Shown piece after piece: positions 8,056 to 14,160 of a DNA stretch of 64,000 bases. The first letter of the stretch is position 1. Every line of letters begins with the position of its first letter. Position numbers and translations under genes: made by a program. Source of the DNA: Segatella copri (GTDB taxonomy: Bacteria; Bacteroidota; Bacteroidia; Bacteroidales; Bacteroidaceae). The DNA lies in the NCBI RefSeq assembly GCF_949820605.1, contig NZ_CATKVU010000006.1:1038501-1102500 (forward strand), in the 5' to 3' direction. Below the pieces are notes generated by a model, which did no database searches, was not told the DNA's origin, and saw only the letters and a list, made by a program, of their open reading frames with translations.

Positions 8056-8856
8056 TTATCTGTCTATTTCCGTGAAACGATTAAAAGTTCTGCCGTCCCT
8101 CGTAACTTTCCCGAAGAACATATCTTCCGGTCTTACCCAATAGGCTTGGTCTCCATAGAGAGCCTGATAAACCACCATGCGCTCCTGAGTCTCGGAGTCG
8201 AAGGCAGAATGGATGAACTTATATTTGCCGCCCTTAAAGTGCTGGAAATATCTTTCTTCCTTTGCTGAAAACTCCATCAGCATTTTCTGGGCAAGGGGAG
8301 CGTACCAGGTCTTCACCTCCTGCTCTGTAGGCGTATGACCGCCAGGGAAATGGAAGGCTTGGTTGTAATGCTGCAGGAAAAGAGGGGAGAAGTGAGCCAG
8401 GGTGTCCTGCTCACCAAAAAGTCCCCACACACGATTCTTATAATAGGGGTTGCAATGGTCGAACTGCACGGCTTCCAGTTCCGCAAACTCCTCAATCAGC
8501 GCCTCGTCAATCACCAGCCGCTGATTTCCGTCCCTTCTCGGTGCCTTGTATTCATGCTCGCCGATTCGCTCCTTCAGAAACTCCGTCATCATGAAATACG
8601 GATTGCCGAGCAGGGCAGGAATGCCCACCACCGGAGCCAGCATCTGGGCGAGGAAAGAGCCGCAGCTGTTGCCCAGAAGCAAGTCGGGCTGCTCCCGGTC
8701 GATGATGGAGCGAATCTCCTTCAGTGCCTCCTTTGGGTGCAATGGCAAGTCGGGAGTCAGCACCACCGCCGTTCCCTCAAACGCCTCTTTCAAGGCTCTC
8801 GCCATCGGACAGCTGCCCGTGGCGAAGAATCCGTGTAGGAATAATAGCTTCTTCAT
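8056..8856 (-). CDS. YqiA/YcfP-like alpha/beta hydrolase fused to DUF1653
   Basis: A 266-residue protein. Residues 1-185 are a YqiA-type alpha/beta hydrolase: oxyanion LHGF, nucleophile Ser64 in GNSCG, likely acid Asp151 (GEQD) and base His174 (PGGH). Residues about 203-262 match DUF1653, a small beta-rich domain usually encoded alone: YFQHFKGGKY, a SETQERMVVYQALYGD core, WVRPEDMF, and a final RF. Such stand-alone DUF1653 proteins are about 70 residues, so this is a genuine domain fusion. First gene of a three-gene operon with thioredoxin and YccF. Confidence 0.82.
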   Translation of the reverse strand: MKKLLFLHGFFATGSCPMARALKEAFEGTAVVLTPDLPLHPKEALKEIRSIIDREQPDLLLGNSCGSFLAQMLAPVVGIPALLGNPYFMMTEFLKERIGEHEYKAPRRDGNQRLVIDEALIEEFAELEAVQFDHCNPYYKNRVWGLFGEQDTLAHFSPLFLQHYNQAFHFPGGHTPTEQEVKTWYAPLAQKMLMEFSAKEERYFQHFKGGKYKFIHSAFDSETQERMVVYQALYGDQAYWVRPEDMFFGKVTRDGRTFNRFTEIDR

Positions 8857-8937
8857 GCTCTAATCATTTGATAATTATGCGCCTGTAATCTAGGAGGATA
8901 AGCCATGCTCAACTCCCATATTAGCGCAATATATCTG

Positions 8938-8945
8938 CAAAAATA
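8938..8945 (-). promoter_or_regulatory. -7 box upstream of the YqiA-DUF1653 operon
   Basis: Minus-strand TATTTTTG about 82 bases upstream of the start codon. No clear -33 element is visible. The rest of 8857-9060 holds no gene I can support. Confidence 0.4.
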
Positions 8946-9060
8946 CAAAAAAATATTCAGAAAGTTGATTATATGGATGGATTTTGTTGGCAGGGCGAAC
9001 TTGATTTAACCTTATTTTATAAGATAGAGGGATGTTGAGGGATATTTTTGAAACCGGAAA

Positions 9061-9140
9061 TCCTTAATGACCTTAATGACCGGAATCTTTGGGGTTTGAA
9101 AATGATAATGACCCTTAATGACTTTGACCCTTCATGACCG
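9061..9140. repeat. Left cluster of GGTCATTAAG-type repeats (degenerate)
   Basis: On the minus strand two good copies (9061-9082) and a degenerate set (9106-9140) of the ten-base unit GGTCATTAAG are present, including a spaced version of the composite 34-bp unit found at 10455 and 16710. It lies just beyond the terminator of the HU-smalltalk transcript and marks the left side of the accessory module. Confidence 0.75.
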
Positions 9141-9162
9141 GAATTCTCGGTAGAACGAAAAA

Positions 9163-9193
9163 GACCGCTCTCCCCATATTGAGGTGAGCGGTC
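9163..9193 (-). terminator. Terminator of the HU-HIG/smalltalk transcript
   Basis: Stem arms GACCGCTC (9163-9170) and GAGCGGTC (9186-9193), with a loop containing extra pairing. On the minus strand it is followed by TTTTTCG. Confidence 0.8.
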
Positions 9194-9245
9194 GATTTAT
9201 TTATGGATGAGTCTGCTTATTATAATAAGGTGGACTCCATGTTCT

Positions 9246-9341
9246 TTATCCCATGCAGCTCGTTACTCCGAGCGTAGTAGCGATAGCGGTCAGAATGCTG
9301 ATGGCTATCTGAAGAATTGTTTTCCAAGTGTTCGCTTTCAT
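9246..9341 (-). CDS. Smalltalk protein (31-residue membrane peptide)
   Basis: ATG at 9339-9341, stop 9246-9248. The product is a 31-residue peptide with a basic start (MKANTWK), one hydrophobic helix (TILQIAISILTAIATTLGV) and a C-terminal TSCMG. This matches the 'smalltalk' peptide family found directly downstream of HU-like genes in Bacteroidales. Its cysteine in TSC resembles a lipobox remnant. Function unknown. Located 90 bases after the HU-HIG gene and before the terminator, so on the same transcript. Confidence 0.8.
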   Translation of the reverse strand: MKANTWKTILQIAISILTAIATTLGVTSCMG

Positions 9342-9431
9342 TTTTTTGAATGTTGAGTGTTGAATGTTGAATTTTTTGTGGGACGGATAGGCTGGGCTAG
9401 GGGCTAGCATCCTAGCCAGTCTATCCTTGGG

Positions 9432-10106
9432 CTATTCAAGGCCGTCGCCAGTATCGTCCTTGCCGGTAGTACCGCCGCCTGATTCAGAGCCTTGGCCTTC
9501 GCTGCCGGTCTGACCGGTGCTTGAACCACCTGGGGTAGAACCGCCTGACGTATTATCCGGAGTCATTGGCGCGTTGAGGTCAACGTTGGTCTTACCCTCC
9601 TTAATAGCCTTGATAACGGCTGCCTGAGCACTGCGGCTGGCTACGAGGTTGAACTCGGCGTCATCGCGAAGGTTCTTGAACTCCTGATCTGGCTCCCACT
9701 GAACCTTCACACCGGTGATGTTCTGAGCGGTGAACTTGTCAGCATCCTCAGCACCCTTCGAGGTGAGAAGGAGAGAGAAATCACCGAGATCGCCCAGACG
9801 GATTTTCTTGCCCTCAAGCAACATCTCACGCATGCAGTCTACGGCAATGTAGAGGATGGCGCTGATGTCGGCTCTTGAATAAACACTGCCATGAGAGGTG
9901 ATGTGCTTGGCAAACTTCTCGATAGTCATGATGTCGGTGTACTGTGAGATAGCAAAAGCATTCTGCTTCTCGGTCTTCACGAGTTCCAGGTCCTTTGGGT
10001 CAGGGGTCTTACCCTCCTTCTTCGCCTGGTTGATGCGTGACTTAGCCTGGTTGATTTCCAGAAGATTTGCGTTCACGCTACGCATTACGATGCTGTAATT
10101 AATCAT
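9432..10106 (-). CDS. HU-HIG family DNA-binding protein with Gly/Ser-rich tail
   Basis: A 224-residue protein. Residues about 1-165 follow the HU/IHF-like HU-HIG pattern: a central SRADISAILYIAVDCMREML helix, then GKKIRLGDLGDFSLLL, the counterpart of the HU motif GFGTF. The C-terminal 50 residues are a Gly/Ser/Thr-rich low-complexity tail ending in GLE, the same ending as the second HU-HIG protein (61797-62351). HU-HIG proteins are thought to bind DNA as dimers; specific targets are unknown. It is transcribed away from the repeat dyad at 10455-10606. Confidence 0.82.
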   Translation of the reverse strand: MINYSIVMRSVNANLLEINQAKSRINQAKKEGKTPDPKDLELVKTEKQNAFAISQYTDIMTIEKFAKHITSHGSVYSRADISAILYIAVDCMREMLLEGKKIRLGDLGDFSLLLTSKGAEDADKFTAQNITGVKVQWEPDQEFKNLRDDAEFNLVASRSAQAAVIKAIKEGKTNVDLNAPMTPDNTSGGSTPGGSSTGQTGSEGQGSESGGGTTGKDDTGDGLE

Positions 10107-10454
10107 AGTCGTTTGTAGTATGTTTAGAGTCCTTTGTTTTGCAACTCCCCAGAACGCCCCGTTCCTGCCGTTTTCGGGGTCTTCATTGATGACCGGCGCC
10201 TGCCATCATTTATGACCCGTCTAGGTCTTAATAGAAGACCCGATCAAGGCACAAAAGGCTGTTCTTTCGATTGCCGGTGCAAAGATACAACATTTTCGGG
10301 CAGAATGCAAGCTTTCCCCCTGACTTTCTTTGCAGGAAATGACGTAAGTAGCTGATAAATAATACTTTCTATCGTTTTCTATCAGAACTTTATTGCAGAA
10401 ACATAGCAAAAAGGGAAATACGCATTGAAGGTAGCCGAAGAAACGTGAAAAAGC
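10107..10454 (-). promoter_or_regulatory. Long leader and promoter of the HU-HIG gene
   Basis: On the minus strand TATCTTTG lies at 10280-10287, giving a leader of roughly 170 nt before the HU-HIG ATG. The leader holds a possible stem (GGGTCTTC at 10237-10244 region pairing with GACCC-type sequence near 10216) and GATGACC-like repeat remnants near 10188-10216. I see no gene in 10107-10454. Confidence 0.5.
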
Positions 10455-10606
10455 GGTCATTAAGGTCAAGGTCATTAAGGTCATTAAGCACTTTTCGCTC
10501 GCTCTCTTTTCTTATAATATAATATTAAATTTTTAATATTATATTATATATATATTCCGTTCCCCCGAAACCCTTAATGACCTTAATGACCATGACCTTA
10601 ATGACC
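10455..10606. repeat. 152-bp symmetric dyad: 34-bp inverted repeats around an AT palindrome
   Basis: The left arm 10455-10488 consists of GGTCATTAAG, GTCAA, GGTCATTAAG and GTCATTAAG. The right arm 10573-10606 is its reverse complement at 33 of 34 positions. Between them an all A/T perfect palindrome has 17-bp arms (10513-10529 and 10532-10548) and a 2-nt centre. Both structures share the same centre (between 10530 and 10531), leaving equal 24-nt spacers. The left arm is identical over 34 bp to 16710-16743. This layout resembles iterons flanking a melting region, or a centromere/operator site. Function is inferred only. Confidence 0.85.
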
Positions 10607-10671
10607 GGAAGAGAGAAATATTATTTAGTGTTAAAATCTGAAATTTATGCATTTCTTTCATAAATATTTTG

Positions 10672-10679
10672 TACCTTTG
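10672..10679 (+). promoter_or_regulatory. Likely -7 box for the cargo gene pair
   Basis: TACCTTTG matches TAnnTTTG. The transcript would have a leader of about 135 nt before 10823. No convincing -33 element is visible. Apart from this box, 10607-10822 is AT-rich and appears empty. Confidence 0.45.
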
Positions 10680-10822
10680 AAGTCTAGTCTGTACCATCTG
10701 TTATCCTGTAGTTATTGAAGAATAGGCAACATTCCTGAATACTATTGCAAGATAAATCTTGGCATCAGTAAAAATAAATGAGAGTTAAACAATAAGATTA
10801 TTTTACAAAAATTAACAAGCTT

Positions 10823-11836
10823 ATGCCTATTTTTAATTTTTACCGCTTTGAAAATAAGCAAGTAGATAATGGACCTAGCTTTTTTGCTGCAGAAGAGGCA
10901 GCAGAGGCTAGATTTAATCAGGGGAAATACCAATCTCCCAGAGAATGTTTTGGAAGTTTCTTTACTTCCAAGCAACGCCATCAGCTATCTATCATGAAAT
11001 CACATGGTAGTGCTGGAGCATATAATCATGAATTATACAACTGCGATGTTGTTGTTTCTGCATGCCTAGATGTAATATTGCTGGAACTGGAGAGTAATGG
11101 TACGAAGACAACGATTGAAAACAAGAAGAGAATCAAACATCCCAATCATCCATACTGTCGTGTAATAATCGACAACAGAGAGGGTTATCAGATTATAGCC
11201 ATCGAGAAAAACGCAGCTTTTTCGGGAGATACAGACAAGGCTGCCTTAGTTTTGCAGAAAGGCTTTAATCAGAAACTTTCTGTATATGGCAGGGAGATTG
11301 TCATTCAGCCTCTACATAAGAAAACTACAGATTTCTGGCCAGTGGTATGGGACATCCGCAAAAAGTTCAATGACCGTGTACGCTTTATAAAACTCGACTT
11401 TTGTGGAGAAGGAGAGAATAAGAGTGCCGATGGTCTGATGGCATTGATTACCCAACTTGCCAGAAAGGGAGACTGTGCAGCTCTTTTAGAATTGTCACGC
11501 AAGCCCGGTTCTCCAGAAATTAATTTACAAGAACTGCATGATGATCTGACCAATATTGCTGCAATCTGTCTTAATGAAGGCATTTTTGACCTTACCGTCC
11601 ACTTTGCCCATTTTGGCTGCTATCGCTATGGTGCTGATATCATGGCGCAATTCGGCATCGAAGAAGAGGCTATCAGCTCCTTTGGTGTTGAACTGTTAAG
11701 TTGTTTTGATGGCAATAGTCCGACCTTTGCGCTGATACAATGGATGGATAAAATGAACGAAATACTGAAAGATTATGCCAATACTGGAATACTTCAAAAA
11801 GGACGTAAGAAGGGCCCTAGAAGAAAAGCTTGCTGA
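10823..11836 (+). CDS. Unknown 337-residue protein, first of a cargo pair
   Basis: I do not recognise this protein. It is soluble with no signal peptide or membrane helix. Residues 1-95 are mixed polar/aromatic. Residues about 85-180 look like alternating strands and helices (CRVIIDNREGYQIIAIEK). A C-terminal half has RVRFIKLDFCGEGENKSADGLMALITQLARKGD and later LTVHFAHFG. It ends in a basic tail (KGRKKGPRRK). The next gene begins inside its 3' end (start 11775) or 8 bases after its stop (start 11844), so the two are co-translated. It lies in the cargo position between the repeat dyad and the DUF3987 operon, where defence or other accessory genes would be expected; function is open. Confidence 0.7.
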   Translation: MPIFNFYRFENKQVDNGPSFFAAEEAAEARFNQGKYQSPRECFGSFFTSKQRHQLSIMKSHGSAGAYNHELYNCDVVVSACLDVILLELESNGTKTTIENKKRIKHPNHPYCRVIIDNREGYQIIAIEKNAAFSGDTDKAALVLQKGFNQKLSVYGREIVIQPLHKKTTDFWPVVWDIRKKFNDRVRFIKLDFCGEGENKSADGLMALITQLARKGDCAALLELSRKPGSPEINLQELHDDLTNIAAICLNEGIFDLTVHFAHFGCYRYGADIMAQFGIEEEAISSFGVELLSCFDGNSPTFALIQWMDKMNEILKDYANTGILQKGRKKGPRRKAC

Positions 11837-12668
11837 CGATAGCATGTTCCGCTCCATTCGCGGTACATGCCTGAGAGTAATGAACGATGCTAAAGAAATC
11901 AAGTTGCATCCCACAGAACTATACTATCTTGCTTTCTGCGTTATCGATAGCATGAAAGGTCAGAGTACCAGCCAAGCAGAATTCTATTCTAAGGACGAGG
12001 CATGGTATGAATATGATGAAGTTCTGCGGGATATCTATGGCGGAGATTCGGATCACGAGAGACATTCTGCACTTGCTCTGATTATTCAGACATGTGCAGA
12101 ATGGTTGCTGCGAAGTCGCGACATGAGCAGGCTGGGGATAGTTTCTAATCTGAAATTGCAGATTGCCTATCATATTAGTGAAGAATTCTCACGGCGACTG
12201 GATGAGGAGTTCAGGCGCGGTTTTTGCTGTGTTGATGAGGAAGAATTTGCTGGGCTTGTGTACGATTATCTGCAGGGTGAGCGCCTTATCTCCGAAGAAA
12301 TTGATTCTCTGCTTGATTCAATGGACGGAGATGCTGACATGGAAAATCCTTCTGTCGCACCAAGCTCAATCCGTATTGCTCCAAGAAAGAAAACCTCTGT
12401 GCTGACTGTCCTCAATGCCATGTATAAAGCTGGATGGTTTACGAATGTTGATGGCAGCCCTTTGAAGAATCGTGATGAGGCATTGAATGATATTCTGAGA
12501 AATGCTTTCGGTACAGATAAGGATACTGCCATCAGTCAAACCCTGAATCCTTCTAACGGTACAGTAAAATATAAATTCAAACCGCTCATGGAAAAGCTAC
12601 TCGATGGAAAGGAAATTGAGCTGTTTATCCATGATTTGACCCAGGAATTGATGGAAAATCATCAATAA
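11775..12668 (+). CDS. Unknown 297-residue partner protein
   Basis: Not confidently recognised; it resembles uncharacterised Bacteroidota proteins of similar length. Mostly helical and acidic, with Trp-containing helices (ALALIIQTCAEWLLRSRD) and an acidic linker (DSLLDSMDGDADMENPS, about residues 175-192). The C-terminal domain (about 210-297) reads like a small winged/HTH-type module: SVLTVLNAMYKAGWF, then KNRDEALNDILRNAFGTD. The first in-frame ATG overlaps the upstream gene by 62 bases; an alternative ATG at 11844 (Met24) avoids overlap. Followed by a strong terminator, so the pair 10823-12668 is a self-contained transcription unit. Confidence 0.7.
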   Translation: MPILEYFKKDVRRALEEKLADDSMFRSIRGTCLRVMNDAKEIKLHPTELYYLAFCVIDSMKGQSTSQAEFYSKDEAWYEYDEVLRDIYGGDSDHERHSALALIIQTCAEWLLRSRDMSRLGIVSNLKLQIAYHISEEFSRRLDEEFRRGFCCVDEEEFAGLVYDYLQGERLISEEIDSLLDSMDGDADMENPSVAPSSIRIAPRKKTSVLTVLNAMYKAGWFTNVDGSPLKNRDEALNDILRNAFGTDKDTAISQTLNPSNGTVKYKFKPLMEKLLDGKEIELFIHDLTQELMENHQ

Positions 12669-12736
12669 TTTTTTATTTAGTAAAGCATTTGCCTTACTTT
12701 AGTAAAGCAAGCGTTAAGAAGAAAACAAGTAAATTT

Positions 12737-12776
12737 GCCCCCGAAATCAGTTGCAAGCTGGTTTCGGGGGCTTTTT
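12737..12776 (+). terminator. Terminator of the cargo gene pair
   Basis: GC-rich stem with arms GCCCCCGAAA (12737-12746) and TTTCGGGGGC (12762-12771), followed by TTTTT. It separates the cargo pair from the DUF3987 operon. Confidence 0.9.
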
Positions 12777-12892
12777 CATTTTTATATGTTCAGCCCATTT
12801 TGTTTAACCTGAGCGGAGGCGGGGAACCTCACAACGTGATTGAAGATGGCCATCGGGAATCCACGGCTTCTCTCGCAAACCGATCAGGAATC

Positions 12893-13183
12893 ATGGCAGA
12901 AAAAAAACATCAGCTTACGGCTCTGGGCATTGCCTATGAAGCCGTCATCAAGCTGGGCTATACGCACAGCAAACTGGCAAGGCTCGACAGCAGCATCAAC
13001 TATCCTACGCTGAGGAATATCAGAGACGGGAAGGAGATGAAGAAAGCTACGGAGCGGTTCTATCTGAAACTTTTCTTCGACCTTATTAATAAGGAATATG
13101 AACGGCGAATGGCCTGTGGGGGCGACGGAGCCGTCAGCCTGCTTATCGTGATGAAAAACATCCTTGAAGCAGAGCTGAAATAA
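12893..13183 (+). CDS. Small basic DNA-binding-like protein of the HU/DUF3987 module
   Basis: The frame is open from 12689, but that segment crosses the terminator at 12737-12776, so the ATG at 12893 is preferred (96 residues). The product is basic and helical. The stretch YEAVIKLGYTHSKLARLDSS followed by YPTLRNIRDGKE reads like a Cro-type helix-turn-helix (helix, turn with KLAR, recognition helix). No family name recognised. It starts the plus-strand series of module genes and may regulate it. Confidence 0.6.
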   Translation: MAEKKHQLTALGIAYEAVIKLGYTHSKLARLDSSINYPTLRNIRDGKEMKKATERFYLKLFFDLINKEYERRMACGGDGAVSLLIVMKNILEAELK

Positions 13184-13246
13184 AAAGTGGTGAAAAGATG
13201 AGGGGACATTCTTTCACCAACTATTCCGCCGCATCGAAAGTGTTGC

Positions 13247-13254
13247 TATCTTTG
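13247..13254 (+). promoter_or_regulatory. -7 box of the SSB-like/DUF3987 operon
   Basis: TATCTTTG about 73 bases before the ATG at 13327, after the end of the preceding gene. The -33 element is not clear. Confidence 0.5.
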
Positions 13255-13326
13255 CACCAGCTTTAGCAAGGTTGGGCGGATTAAAGAAAACCTTAAAGGA
13301 AGGTTAGACCTTGCGGTTTATAGATT

Positions 13327-13608
13327 ATGAACGGAATGTTTATGAGAGTGGTGCAGCAGGGCGAGGCGTTCGCTGTACAGAGTCAGAAAAGTGAGAACGG
13401 ACAGATGATGAAATGCAACATCGTTCTCCAGGAGATGGGCGGCAAGTATGAGAACCAGTATGCTGCGGCAATGCTGGGCAATATGGCCCAGTGTAAGTAT
13501 GCTCCGGGCGAGCTGGTGGCTGTTACGCTCCGCTTTACTACCCATGAGCACAATGGTCAGGTTTATCAGGATATTCTGGTTACGGACATTGAAAAGGTAA
13601 AAGGGTAA
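13327..13608 (+). CDS. OB-fold, SSB/DUF3127-like small protein
   Basis: A 93-residue protein with the strand pattern of a single OB fold: QMMKCNIVLQEMG, then a long central segment with GNMAQCKYAPGELVAVTLRF and a final YQDILVTDIEKV. This parallels the chromosomal DUF3127 protein (42210-42656) but lacks its Pro/Ala-rich tail and acidic tip. A single-strand DNA-binding role next to a primase/helicase-like protein is a reasonable inference. Leads an operon that continues with 13750-14148 and 14161-16695. Confidence 0.55.
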   Translation: MNGMFMRVVQQGEAFAVQSQKSENGQMMKCNIVLQEMGGKYENQYAAAMLGNMAQCKYAPGELVAVTLRFTTHEHNGQVYQDILVTDIEKVKG

Positions 13609-13667
13609 AAAGTAAAAAGAACCTTAACCCTTTGCAACCACGTTACCATAAAGGGTAAAAAGTAAAA
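13600..13667 (+). repeat. Two 18-bp direct repeats
   Basis: The unit AAAGGGTAAAAAGTAAAA occurs at 13600-13617 and 13650-13667. The first copy overlaps the stop codon of the SSB-like gene. Together they occupy the leader of the following gene. Purpose unknown; they could be slippage products or a binding site. Confidence 0.7.
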
Positions 13668-13749
13668 CTGAGTTGAAACAGAGGAGGATTTTCCATGGTA
13701 AAGCGCGCAACAATCCGGATGTTTCTTCTCCTAAAATTCAATTCAGATT

Positions 13750-14148
13750 ATGAAAAAAGCAAACAAAAAGCAGGTGAATAACCAGCAGGTGAATAATAAC
13801 GGCTGCCAGCATGTACAGCTCGGTGGTGTGGCTTACTATGATGATAAGCAGTATTTCCTTTTCAGTCCTGATTCTGTAAATCAGGGTGTTGTAGAAGCTT
13901 TTCGCCGTCATGGCGTGGCTCAGCAAATGCAAGACGGAACATTTGATTTCGTAGCAGTTTCTAAGCCGAAAAGCCAGTCGGAACTGATTAAGAAACTGGC
14001 GCATGGTCGGTTGAGCAAGACCAAGGATGGGGCTATTCAGCTCACGCTGAAGGTGTTCTGCAATGAGGGACTCAACATCGCCCAAACGCTAGCTGTTGAG
14101 TCAGCAGAAGGGGCTGATGCTTTAGTGGATTATCAATTAAAACGATAA
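13750..14148 (+). CDS. Conserved-looking unknown protein upstream of DUF3987
   Basis: A 132-residue soluble protein. The N-terminus is an Asn/Gln/Lys-rich low-complexity stretch (residues 1-17). The rest reads as a compact domain: VAYYDDKQYFLFSPDSVNQGVVEAFRRHG split at about 27-55, then an acidic-basic C-terminal half. Not recognised. Only 12 bases separate its stop from the BT4734-DUF3987 gene, so it is probably an accessory subunit. Confidence 0.6.
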   Translation: MKKANKKQVNNQQVNNNGCQHVQLGGVAYYDDKQYFLFSPDSVNQGVVEAFRRHGVAQQMQDGTFDFVAVSKPKSQSELIKKLAHGRLSKTKDGAIQLTLKVFCNEGLNIAQTLAVESAEGADALVDYQLKR

Positions 14149-14160
14149 GTAATAAGATAG

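Noticed and set aside
8904..9008. Short plus-strand frame after an AGGAGG
   Set aside because: The purine run is in the leader of the opposite gene, the peptide has no features, and the region lacks a plus-strand promoter.
12689..12892. Upstream extension of the small DNA-binding-like gene
   Set aside because: It would be translated through the terminator at 12737-12776 and has poor composition; the ATG at 12893 fits better.
13695..13781. 28-codon frame with GAGGAGG just upstream of 13750
   Set aside because: It overlaps the following gene's start in another frame and has no independent support; the purine run may serve the main gene.
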